DNA from: Amanita rubescens
Taxonomy: Eukaryota; Basidiomycota; Agaricomycetes; Agaricales; Amanitaceae
Direction of reading: 5' to 3'
Assembly (NCBI GenBank): GCA_015039365.1
Contig: WION01000166.1
Coordinates: 1 to 64,000, forward strand
DNA: 64,000 bases
Each line of letters begins with the position of its first letter. Positions within the stretch are counted from its first letter, which is position 1. The position numbers and the translations under genes are program-made. Below, one piece after another: positions 1 to 10,447 of this stretch. A model generated the notes under the pieces. It ran no database searches and was not told where the DNA came from. It saw only the letters and a list, made by a program, of their open reading frames with translations.

Positions 1-573
1 TTTCGAGCACGCTCGCCTGTGACCGGGAATTATCACTATGAAACGAGGGTAATAATGGAAAGAATTACTCACGCCGGGATACGTGCTCCCTAACGGAAGG
101 GTCAAGGTCTAGCAACCGATTTTTATCTTCTGTTGCAGGGGCTCCGGGCAGGACCCCTTGCGGACCAGGAACATAGATATCACTCATGTTATGTGGTTTG
201 AAACTACATGTCGTGTTGTGACGCTTGACAGTCCTCGGCGCTGCTGCCTCGTAGGGACATCCTAGATGCATACTTGCATTTATAAGGTTAAGATCAAAGT
301 GAGCGTTCACATGATCTTTATGTTGCTGTCTCAGTCTAGTACGTGATCAGTGAAAGGAAACGAACACTGCAGGTTGTGCTGCGAAGTGAACTCAGCACAC
401 AAGGCAGGTGTGTCAGCCGAGTCCGCCTTTCGGCGTCGCCCTGCTCTCATTGGGGAGATAAGGTCGTGTGGGCAGAAGGGGTTGAAGAAGAAACCCGATT
501 CTCGCTCAGGTCCGCCTCCATCATCTATGAGAGTTTAGCACGCCATCACCCGATCCAGAGGCATCTAAAAGAT

Positions 574-840
574 CACTTACGTGGAGGGGCGTTTAATTCG
601 TATGGTTCATTGGTCCCATTAAAATATCCATGTGACTCGTCGCGCCCCATTCACTGGGTACGCCCTGTCAGCCTTTGTGAGATCCATACAAAGCAAAATA
701 AGACGCCACTTACGTGGAGGGGTGCCGGGTTTGATTCGTATGGTTCTTCGGTCTCAACTATTAAACGATCCATATAACTCGTCGCGCCCCATTCACTGGG
801 TACGCCCTGTCAGCCTTTGTGAGATTCATACAAAGTAAAA
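574..840. repeat. Two tandem copies of a ~133-bp repeat
   Basis: Two head-to-tail units, about 574-706 and 707-840, share a start (CACTTACGTGGAGGGG) and a nearly identical 58-bp block that includes GCGCCCCATTCACTGGGTA. A third unit seems to begin at 843 (GTGGAGGAGATTACTTAC) but decays at once. The overlapping ORFs here are by-products of the repeat. No function is apparent. Confidence 0.75.
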
Positions 841-1320
841 ATCGTGGAGGAGATTACTTACACCAGAAATCAGAGTATCCCCGTCTGAAGACTCGATGTC
901 TTCACTTCTCCAGTCGCTCGGCGCTAGTAGGACCAGAAATTGTTTATCTATCAGAATTTAGCGTGCCATCATAGCTGTACAGATACCTTCCCAGGTTACA
1001 TCAAAGCTTGACAACGATGGCTCTGTAGTGTCGTCCATAAAAATCCCGGCCGTCCTGACATGCTATCATATTTTCACGTTTTAAACCTGAACCGAAGGTA
1101 AAACAAACCGATGATGGGATGAGAGGCATCGAAGTCATACTGCATAAAAACATTTTAGACTCCATGGCCTTAAATAAAATTTCATCTTGCCTGTGATTTT
1201 GAGTCTAATTCTATGCTGTTAAATTAAGGTGTATGATAGATCAAATAGAGGTAAAGATCACCAGAGAGCAGACTTACCTGATTAGAACAACGCTCTCTGC
1301 AGAGAATGTAATAAGTATTC
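841..1320. other. Non-coding stretch, nothing recognised
   Basis: About 480 bases without a credible ORF on either strand. The sequence is A/T-rich towards 1200, and no promoter or repeat can be supported. The same holds for bases 1-573, which have only short ORFs without recognisable protein character. Confidence 0.5.
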
Positions 1321-1329
1321 TGGTCATAA

Positions 1330-2727
1330 ACGATAATAGGATCCATTACCATACTCGTCAACCATTGCCTTGTAAGAACGTTTGACGTTCTCTAGTAAGC
1401 CATCGATATTAGGATTTAAAGGGTCTTCCATAAATCCTACAGCGGACTCGGTTATTCCGTCGTCCGTTACCCAGAAAGGCACATGCTTACACTTGGCAAC
1501 TGATCGCACCATACACTATCATGCACGAGTGCTACACTGGCCTCTGGTTTCTGTTTTAACCAGGTCATTAACCCGTGTTCTGAATCATGAGTGATATCTC
1601 ACCAAGTGCAGAAGCATAACATTAATTGGATCGGAAGGGTGAAGCTGATGTTACGAGTTCAATCATTGAGGCAGCTCGAGAATAGGCAATACGCACGGGA
1701 GCTGTTTCCCTGAGAACTTCTTCCAGTATGACATTTCCGAGCCACGGCCCTTGCGTCTGCAAAGGCATGATTGCATTTAGTCTTACATTTTGACTAGGAC
1801 CCGATGCATTGCGGCTGCCGCTAGCGTTTTGACGAAACGAATCGGTTTGGCCACCCGAAGTCTGGTGGCTTGATGATCGGATGATTGTGCTTGTAAACGC
1901 TGTGTAGGAAGACTCTCCGTCCTGGCATCTCACATCAATTGCGCCATTCAGCTCATCCCATATATCCGGCCGAAGCATGATTTTGAAGCCGCGCAAGAAA
2001 ACGCACTGATTTGGTTCGCCATCATCGGAAAGAATTATGTCCGTTGGTTTTCGGTCCTACACTCGCAACTACCTTGCCCCGGTCAAGTTCCCATTGACAC
2101 GATCCTCTGTCGAAAATGAGGCGATGGTCATTGTTCGCTGTCGGGTTTGCATAGAAGACTGAAATACCCCAGTTCATAGACTTGGTACATTCTGTGACAA
2201 GATAAAGGGACCCATTGGAGATATCCCTGCCACCTTCATTCAGCGCATACTTGTACCAACGTGCGGCATGACGGGCAGCATGCGCTTGGAAATGGCGAAC
2301 GTTCATTGCTTCGTAAACAGTGGCGCCTGTAGGTAAAGCAAGGACGGCTCCTTTGGCTGAACATTGAAAAGCAGATGATCTAGAAATGCTTCTGTAAATA
2401 ACCTGTACGGCACAATTTGTCATACTTACGAACTATGATCCCGGATTTCATTGACATGATGACTGGTCAGACATATGTCAGGATCAAATCCACCGTTAAC
2501 TCTGATTATTGGCCTCAGCAATTCAAAGCCGTCAGGAAGTATCGATGGATTAACCCCAGCATCCGACGGATCATCGTGTTGACAGGTGTTGATAGAAAGT
2601 CGAAAGCCCCATTTGCGGTTACTAGACCGACATCACCGATTCTTACTCCTTTCCTCAAGTATGCCGCTGGAAGACCTCTGGATGGCGTAGGGATATAGAG
2701 AGGATAACCTGCCTTGTGAATTAACAT
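1330..2727 (-). CDS. Uncharacterised agaricomycete multi-exon protein, probably decaying
   Basis: A minus-strand gene assembled from several exon-like ORFs. The first segment (2727 downwards) reads GYPLYIPTPSRGLPAAYLRK and then GDVGLVTANGAFDFL. A second segment gives DGFELLRPIIRVNGGFDPDI. A third, after an intron with a GTAAGT donor at about 2420, gives GATVYEAMNVRHFQAHAARH...NGSLYLVTECTKSMNWGISVF. A fourth gives NQCVFLRGFKIMLRPDIW, and a last one near 1500 gives VALVHDSVWCDQL. I recognise this order as an agaricomycete family of unknown function (GDVG start, NGSLYLVT centre, VHDD-like end); no reaction can be assigned. Exon joins are uncertain and some may be broken, so the limits are approximate. 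Confidence 0.45.
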
Positions 2728-2953
2728 CTCAAGGGAATAGATGTGACTCCGGCCAGTCGTGCTTGCATATGCTTCCTACTCAATATGTGAAGAGATGACC
2801 CAGGGAAGGATTTGAATTGCTCTCACAGAACTATTCGAAGGAACGGCTGGGTTCGTATAAACAGAGATTGCCTCCGACTCAAATGCGTTGTTGGGCTAAA
2901 ATAATGGGTAACTGGAAATCTCAGACCACAAAAGGATACAGGACGCACATCAA

Positions 2954-4490
2954 GAGGTGATACGGAGATATTACTATTTGCCTCCACCGACGCTTGTGGT
3001 AATCAGATAGAGAAACAGCTTTAGGGGACGAGCGACTAACTTTGTGGCTGGTCATCCCAAGGATCTTCATCTCTGGATCCAATTCCATCCCGAGGAGTGG
3101 ATATGTTTATGTTTGGAAGAGGACTCTGCTGATCGGTTTCTGGCGTTCGATAAGATCAAATTCAATTACCGTAGAGTCAGTTAATGCAATCTCTTATGAT
3201 CGCGAGACAAACCTTGCGCTTCTCCCTGATTAACATGTGATGTGCCCGATGTTGAATGGTCGGAGTGGTTTGCTATGAATACAACGTTGGCCTTGATACG
3301 GTAATCTGAGATGCGCAATTTGGCATTGCCGCCCACGTCGTACATGGGGGATTTGCTAATGATAAAACGCTTGGCTCTCTGCCACCAATTACGGCGCGTT
3401 TGGGCCTCTGTAGAGTCTGTGGAAGGCATCGCATCGCCCTTGTTTGGCATGAAGGACTTGTGGAGTGATTTTAACACCAGATATTGGACCTCGAGTCAAT
3501 GAGGCACCGAAACGTGGCACGCCGAGCGCCTAATTTAAGTTCGTCAACATGTCTAAATTTGTTCTCCAGACTCCGACGGGAAATTCAGATAATGATTCGA
3601 GCTGCAGAGATATAAAGGCGTATCGTCGTCGGTACATGCGAGAGTTTATATAACGTTTTATGTGACGTTTAACGGTTACCGACTCCCGAGTATCAATCAA
3701 CTCACGCCAAATCAATCCTTTCCCACCCTCCTTTGAACACGTCCGAGATGGTGTGGCATTCACTCCTCCATTTCCATTACGATCCAACTGACAAAACAAG
3801 GTTCACCCTAAGTTATTCTACTCCACTTCTTTTCTGACCCATTCTTAGCTTTTCGTGCATGCAGTGCCGTGACGATCTAGACTGATAAAAACCTACACCC
3901 CGGTAAAAAAGTTACGAAACCGTCATCCGCCGCTAGCCCGTCATCGTCACCTCAATAGTCGACCACTTGCACAATATCTGCAACGATCTGACGATAGATG
4001 TCGACAACGAAGCGAATAGGACAAAGTTGGAGGAAGGAAAAGGGATTATCGCCAAAATTAGCGAGTTGAAGTATCATATGGGAAGGGATCATGTCCTTGA
4101 GTATGTTCTGATGTTATCATCGGAGATTCTGAGGGCTAATGTAGTAGACCCATTTCAGAAGACGGAGATCCGCTTAGGGATTTGTACAACGTCGAGCTTG
4201 AACATCTTAAAGAGGATGGGAAGGGTACCTTGTTCACTGCACCGTGGCTCTACGCCGAGTGAGCGCCTCGTCGAGAATCCATATCCATTTCCTCACATGC
4301 TTCAAAGATGTTACTTGTCAGAGTCTTCACCCAAACTAAATCTACCCGGTTAACTCTGAATCAGATACCGACTTATTCGTTCGTTCTTTTCCCAAACGAA
4401 GTACTGGAATCAACACGACCCATCCTTTGCACAAAAGATGAAAATGTTTAAACAGTCTGGGATTCCATCCTTCGCGAGTTCACTCCTTTT
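2954..4490 (+). repeat. Segmental duplication, copy A
   Basis: About 950 bp here match 5863-6832 closely. The shared parts are the block around 2954-3055 (copy B 5863-5955) and 3750-4490 (copy B 6085-6832). Copy A carries about 600 extra bases between them, at 3140-3750. The duplication covers the upstream region and first exons of the ARMT1-like gene. Both similarities stop at CACTCCT inside what is an intron in copy B. Confidence 0.8.
3752..4490 (+). pseudogene. Truncated ARMT1/DUF89-like pseudogene
   Basis: This is a 5' fragment of the gene at 6081-8328. Exon-equivalent pieces still read VDHLHNICNDLTIDVDNEAN, then PISEDGDPLRDLYNVELEHL and APWLYAE, including the 9-nt micro-exon region. It is dead for two reasons. 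The codon after the second-exon residues VIRR is TAG where the intact copy has TGG. Similarity also ends before the conserved metal-site exons. The initiation region is altered compared with the intact copy. It is a by-product of the local duplication and needs no separate function. Confidence 0.8.
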
Positions 4491-4799
4491 AATCGATCTC
4501 CACCTGCAGGGCGTGGGAAGTGACTTACCAAATGTCCTTGGCTTCATTGTCTCATCTTCCGCCCTTGCAACTCTCCGCCACCAAGCCAAATCCTTCCCCA
4601 TCACCTTGTTCGTTCTTTTAACTCTATTATCAGTACGTATCAGCTTTGCCCGGCTCTTTTTTTGGCCGCTATTTCTGACGTCACCTCAACAGGTCATGTT
4701 TAGCTCGCTCCCTGTAGGCATCAGCTTTTTGCCATCGCCCTCCTTTTTTTCCCCCTGACCGCAGCTTCTAATGACATTCCTCTATAGCCTGTTCCCGAC

Positions 4800-5771
4800 A
4801 TGCTGTCCCAGCCCGAGCGTGACCAGATTGTCCGGTACTTCTTCGGCCTACCATCATTCCAAAAGAGCGATATCAACTACTTTAGCTTCGACCTGCCGGA
4901 ATGGCCCGCCCTGTTCGTCAAGTACGGCGACGGGGACCTCATGGCCGAGGCCACTACTCAGCACTTCTTCCACACTCTTGCCCAGAAGGATAGATTGGCT
5001 CCTGGCATTCCCGCCGTCTACAGCGCCTTCTACGAGAATGGATACTATTTCATAGTCATGGAGAAAATAAACCTGCCGGTCCTGGGGGCCTGCAACTCTA
5101 TTCAAGACGACTACGGTGTACAGCGAGTCGCTTCTGCCGTTGGGTGGCTTCTCGCCCAGATGCCTGCGATTCCTAATTCTCTGTTTGGCAGGATTTCGGA
5201 CTCGGAGGCGTGTGTCTGGCACGCCTTCTTCAAGGGGCATAAGGCGCCGGTACCCTTCGTCAGCTCCGAAGCGGTCGCCAAGTACGTTAATAAGGTATAA
5301 ATCTCACCCTTGACTTATTTGGTGGCTCGTTATTGAACCATTTCTCCCGCAGGCGCTTTCGCGCTGCCGAGGGAAGATGACATCGCCCATATCTTTGTCA
5401 AATAATCTCTCCATCTATCACTCCGACATCCACGAGGGCAACTTCCTCCTCGACGTCGCGACTGGCCGTATCTGGATTGTTGACTTCCAACACATCGGCG
5501 TGTTCCCGAAGCCCTTCCAGCAGTACGCTTTCTTCAATATCGACAATTCCTTCGCCGCCGCCGTCGGCAGGCACCTTGGTTATCAGCCGCCCGATATTGC
5601 TGAGGCAATGATGAAGGCCACAAGCGTGCTTCAGCAGATTGGTGGGACTAGTAGGCTAGGTAAGTATTCGTCTAGCTTTATCGGCACCTAAAGAGGGGCT
5701 AAAACCCCTTTACAGGACTGGATAAGTTTGGCGAGGGTCGCCCTAGAGATAGCACCATGCAATCAGTCTAG
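4800..5771 (+). CDS. APH-fold (aminoglycoside phosphotransferase-like) kinase
   Basis: Three exons, 4800-5294, 5353-5659 and 5716-5771, total 858 nt (285 aa), with clean GT-AG junctions. The first exon holds a short N-lobe with VKYGDGD (candidate ATP lysine) and AEATTQ (candidate helix-C glutamate). The second holds the catalytic loop HSDIHEGNFLLD (HxDxxxxN) and IWIVDFQHIG, where DFQ sits in the place of DFG. This is the choline kinase/APH fold, which moves phosphate from ATP to a small hydroxyl substrate. Many such genes occur in agaricomycetes with unknown substrates, so no antibiotic role is implied. It sits between the ARMT1 pseudogene and the intact ARMT1-like gene. Confidence 0.75.
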
Positions 5772-5862
5772 TTCCTGAACTAGTTTAGAAGTCTGCTACG
5801 CTCTGTGTCCTCTCTTTTGTTTGTAATTAATTATGGTATGAATTTCGACATGAGCGTACAGG

Positions 5863-6832
5863 AGGTGATACGGGGGGATTACTATCTGCCTCCACCGACG
5901 CTTGTGGTAATCAGATAGATAGGAACGACTTTAGGGAACGAGCGACAAACTTTGCGGCTGGTCATCCTGAAGCGTGGATTCTGTTTCTGGCGTTCGGTAA
6001 CGTCATGTTCAGTTACCGTAACCTTATCCATCAATACAGGCTAGGCTTTTCCCACGCAAGTCCCAAGTTTGATCACGTCGATGGTGTTCAATCCTCCATT
6101 TCCCGCGTACGATCCAACTGACAAGACAAGGTTGACTTCAAATTGTCCTGCTCCACTTCCTTTCTGACTCATTCTTAGCTTTTCGTACGTGCACTGCCGT
6201 GACGATCTAGATTCTAGACTGATAACAACCTACACCCCGGTAAAAAAGTTACGAAACTGTCATCCGCCGCTGGCCCGTCATCGTCACCTCGATAGTCGAC
6301 CACTTGCACAATATCTGCAATGATCTGACGATAGATGTCGACAACGAAGCGAATAGGACAAAGTTGGAGGAAGGAAAGGGGATTATCGCCAAAATTAGCG
6401 AGTTGAAGTATCATATGGGAAGGGATCATATCCTTGAGTATGTTCTGATATTATCGTCGAAGATTCTGCTAATGTAGTAGACCCATTTCAGAAGACGGAG
6501 ATCCGCTTAGGGATTTGTACAACGTCGAGCTTGAACGTCTTAAAGAGGACGGGAAGGGCACCTGGTTCACTGCACCGTGGCTCTACGCCGAGTGAGCGCC
6601 TCGTCGAGAATCCATATCCGTTTCCTTACCTGCTTCAAAGATGTTACTTGTTAGAGTCTTCCACTACAAACTAAATCTACCCGGTTAACTCTGAATCAGA
6701 TACCGACTTCTTCGGTCGTTCTTTTCCCAAACGAAGTACTGGAACCAACACGACCCATTCTTTGCACAAAAGATGAAAACGTTCAAACAGTCTGGAAATT
6801 CCATCTTTCGTGCGTTCACTCCTACCACGTCT
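5863..6832 (+). repeat. Segmental duplication, copy B
   Basis: Partner of copy A (2954-4490). It contains the upstream region and first five exons of the intact ARMT1-like gene and reads through where copy A carries a stop. It lacks the ~600 bases present in copy A between the two conserved blocks. Confidence 0.8.
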
Positions 6833-8328
6833 AGTAATTAGCGATCTGACAAAAAATAGAAATCGCAACGACCATGCACGAGATCGAGATCGGAAAACAC
6901 TCTCTCGATGAAGATCCAAAGAAACTAGGCATTTTGTTCCGTGAGATGATTCAAATGGATCTCTGGTACGCCTATGTCCTTTCTCAAGTCCTTGTTACAA
7001 ATTTTCAATTTACAGGGGAAATGCTACCGATCTTTCTCTCTTGACGCACCTATCCGCGGCAGACATCGATCATCTGCAAGCGGTGGGTAGAGACGCTCAA
7101 GCGGCAAGACAGAGCTTTATCCTCCGAGACGACCAGGATGAAGCTTGGGAGCACGTGTCTTCTCTAAAACGCGGTCGGGTCGATTTCATCCTAGACAACG
7201 GTACGGTCTGCTCCGATCTTTGATCTTCTTGTACTAATCAAGCACAGCTGGATTCGAGGTCGTGACCTATTATCCTAATCAACACATCCATCAACTAACC
7301 TTGCCAAGCTGCTTTCTTTTTACAGCTATTCACCGATCTAGTATTTGCCGATTTCCTAGTCACCTTTACGCCCTTTGTGGAAAAAATCGTATTCCAGTAC
7401 GTCCCCTGCCCTCTTCATCACTCTTTTTCACCCACTCATGCTTAACGCAGCCCAAAACTGATCCCATGGTTCGTCTCGGACGTAACTCCACCTGACTTTT
7501 TAGCAACATTTGCTTCTCTACGATCCGCTCGAGCTTTTTTCGAGATCGACGGGTCCTCCGAGTCCGAATCCATAGAGCACCTGGATAGGATGGTCAGCCG
7601 GTGGCAAAAATACCTAGACGAGGGTGTCTTTTCTTTATCTGTCCCACTCGACACGGCGTTTGGAGACTCGAATTCGAATCAAGCCCAAGACGCCGCGTTT
7701 TGGACGTCCCCGCATCCGTATTGGGATATCCAAACTCGCGCGCCTGGACTATACGAGAGCCTTAAGACGAGCGATCTCGTGATATTCAAAGTTAGTCTTT
7801 TGTTGCGCCTCTCGATACGGGTAATCTGATGGGAGCTTTTCTTATCACAGGGTGATCTAAAGTAAGAACTATTTGATATTTAGGATCACCGATAGTCCTG
7901 ATTTATGTCGTTACTTTTTTTCTTTATCTAGTTATCGAAAGTGGGTAACTTTTCTTATATAATAAATGCGTGGCGTTTATTCTTTTGGGGAACAGGCTTA
8001 CGGGTGATATCAAATGGCCAGCGTGGACCCATTTTTCCCAGGCTCTCGGTGCGCCTCACTCACATTTCTCGGTCGGCTTGGCATGATGTTAATGTTGGCG
8101 CAGGCCCGCTCGCGGGTTCATTCCCACTGCTAAGCTTGAGGACGAATAAAGCGGATGTCGTTGTTGGCGTTGACAGACAAGTCGCGGAGAGGCTTGACCA
8201 GTCCGGAGAGAAGTGGCGTGTCAGCGGGAGGTAAGATGCTTTTAGCACCCCCCGAAACCTTTGCTGATATATAGTGGTTTTTTTCTTCAAGATATGCGTT
8301 GATCTCGTTCCTTCAAGCTACTTGTTGA
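6081..8328 (+). CDS. ARMT1-like damage-control phosphatase (DUF89), 15 exons
   Basis: Exons: 6081-6130, 6249-6437, 6478-6591, 6641-6649, 6700-6809, 6860-6965, 7016-7200, 7248-7258, 7326-7396, 7451-7790, 7852-7862, 7932-7940, 7996-8048, 8104-8230, 8292-8328. They sum to 1422 nt (473 aa), close to the family's usual 440-470. The product shows the DUF89 landmarks in order: SYETVIRRWPVIV, ECYLYRLLRSFF, DPFFAQK..SG, LWGNATDLSLL, FILRDDQ, VDFILDNAGFELFTDLVFAD (metal/active site), KGDLNYRKLTGD and SLRTNKADVVVGV. The family hydrolyses harmful phosphometabolites such as fructose-1-phosphate in a metal-dependent way, probably in the cytosol. Four exons are only 9-11 nt, and each encodes part of a conserved motif (ECYL, NAGFE, GDLN, NYRK). 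The start was chosen because MVFNPPFPAYDPTDK fits the family and follows an upstream stretch shared with the pseudogene. Confidence 0.88.
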
Positions 8329-8960
8329 TAGGTGTGTCCATCAGCACGAGCGCATATATGTATAGATCGGACGTGAATGCCATTCTGTTCATCCTTCATG
8401 GCCCGAACTCTGCCCAGAAAAAGCGATTTCCCTCGCGCGATCATTAAATGCTTATGGCGGTGATAGATAATACGTTTGCTGAGCGGCTTTCCATAGAGCT
8501 TGAAAATGATGCATCGCCTCTTACTGTGCCTTAACCGCTTGCTCCCTGAGGTGATGTTTAGGCACCTTGACATAACCTTCGTTTGAGAGGCATGCTTAAT
8601 GACATATAACCGCGAACACGAACGTTCCCTACCACCACATCCGCCAACGCTCCCATTCAAACTGACAGTCTAGGTTCAGAATCCTCGTCCGCCTAGGAAT
8701 GTTATAAACGTCTTCAAATGTGTGCTGCGGAGGGCCCGCCTCGCGCCGAATAGAACTGAGAACCGATGTTCGGCACGAGCGCCGCCTCCATCAAAAACTG
8801 GTGTTTGTACTATGTCGTCTGGCCAGCTTCTTCTTGCAGTAAAGAGGGAAATCACAGAGGTATACATGCGGTTGTTGGGAGGAGGTACGTGCCATTGTCG
8901 AATGGCATAGAATTGAAATGATAGTTGCTCACAGAGAGATACGCTACGCCGCTCGCCCAA
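8329..8960. other. Intergenic stretch, nothing recognised
   Basis: This follows the ARMT1-like gene. Short ORFs on the minus strand (8313-8660, 8676-8960) have no recognisable motifs and no matching exon structure. I would not annotate a gene here. Confidence 0.5.
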
Positions 8961-9712
8961 ATCTGCCCAAGTCCCAAAAATAGCTCATATTGATGAAATC
9001 AATGAACGACTCTTGACGAACACGAATTGTTGAAAAGTGAAGGCTGGGAAAAAACAGAACGACTCAATCTGGCTCGACAGAAATACATTGAGACGAACAT
9101 GCAAACAACTGACTGTAGTGTTTTCGCATATGCATACATTTCACAAACACGTGGTCTTGAAGAGACATATCGCTTCCAAAACAAAAAAGGCGCGATTGTG
9201 CTTCATGAGTCTATCGAGAATTGGATTTATCAGGAGAGTCTCTGTAGGGCAATGAGGTAGGTGTGAAATGATCGTTGAAAAGACCCACCAGCTGATCGTG
9301 ACGGTATAGTCCATGAAAGTAGTGAAATTGAAAGGCATCATGGGGTGGCGGGGGCTCTGCTCGAGCGCGAGCACAGCGGCATCATCGCACTAGCGCGAAA
9401 AAGAATGGATCAATCCAGGTACGAGCAGCCGCTTCATTCTGATAAATTCAACGTGAGATCCCCGTACGTTCTCTTTTGTATACGCTGACAGTTATCGGGA
9501 CAAGGTCTTTGAGAACTTGGAGGTGGCCGTCGGACGACCAATTATCCGCCGCTCAGAGGGCATCAATGACATTCACCCACTTTTCGAAATCCTCTTTTAA
9601 ACGAGAGCGAACCAGCAGCTTCAATACTCAGCCGCTTCAAGTGTTCGTAAAAGAGCTGGCAAGAAATAGCGAGTTTTCGAGGAGGAATCTGGGACTCAAG
9701 GGGACCGGGTGA
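8960..9712 (+). pseudogene. Unrecognised, degenerate protein-coding remnant
   Basis: Protein-like segments occur in order but in different frames. AHIDEINERLL comes first, then LLKSEGWEKTERLNLARQKY at about 9027. An exon-like piece GVAGALLEREHSGIIALARK ends near 9420, and a plausible intron (9419 to about 9492) leads to SYRDKVFENLEVAVGRPIIR followed by a stop. The glutamate/arginine/lysine-rich character and the working splice junction suggest a once-real gene. I do not recognise the family. Confidence 0.3.
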
Positions 9713-9719
9713 TGCCCAT

Positions 9720-10394
9720 TGAATGAGACGTACTGTGTTTCTTCAAAATTAGACCCAACGGCGAACAGCTTGGATTGCGACCGGTGGTTATCACTCGGGG
9801 CCAGTTCCTTCAAACTCGCTTTTTACCGATCGAAGTGCTGTGAGGGTCGTCCGTAGTTCCAGTCCGGTGAGTCCAGACACTGTTTTTCGTTTCTTGGGAG
9901 TAATCGCAGTTGCGTGAATCGCCATCGTTACGGGTGATTCCCACATCTGCCGTACTCTGTTCACGTCACGGAGTTGGTAGCCGTTACTTTATAAAGGGCC
10001 CCGTTATGCTGTCTAGTGAGCATCATAAAGCTGAGCTCATCGGGCAGTCGGCCGCTCCGGGGTCCGGGGGCTCAGTCCATACACGGGTCTACTATGAGGC
10101 AACCTTCTCTACCTTTCTGACTTGTCGGAGCACCTCCGCATGGTGATATTCATAGACGATCGGTTAATCTGCGGCGTCATCCGACTCGACGTTCAACGTT
10201 CAAACGCTCAATGTTCAACTCCAAGGAGCATAATACGCAAATCAAGCGATGGTAGACGATGCGAGGCATTGTACGTAACCTTTCTTGATCCATAGCAGTC
10301 GCCTGTGCGTTGTCGATTGGTATGACTGCCCATATACATATCAAGTCCATTTTTGGACTACTTAGTCACGATAAGGGTTGATCGCGTCAATGTC
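9720..10394. other. Intergenic stretch upstream of the P450 array
   Basis: No convincing ORF. The last ~110 bases before the first P450 are also found upstream of the second P450 and are listed as a promoter region. Confidence 0.5.
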
Positions 10395-10447
10395 CTAATG
10401 CCACCCCCTACTTAAAACAGCACGACCCAGGCTTGCCCCCTGCATTC
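10340..10447 (+). promoter_or_regulatory. Duplicated promoter region of P450 gene 1
   Basis: This stretch and 13936-14044 share long blocks, including TCAAGTCCATTTTT, GTCACGATAAGGGTTGAT and TACTTAAAACAGCACG. A TATA-like CTTAAAA lies about 37 bases before the ATG (10411-10417). Shared sequence shows that the duplication carried the promoter along. The assignment as core promoter is inference from position. Confidence 0.45.

Noticed and set aside
343..838. Overlapping plus-strand ORFs (up to 144 codons)
   Set aside because: They are carried by the tandem repeat, share frames with its units and have no protein-like features.
8676..8960. Minus-strand ORF of 94 codons as a gene
   Set aside because: No recognisable motif, overlapping plus-strand ORF of equal quality and no splice continuation.
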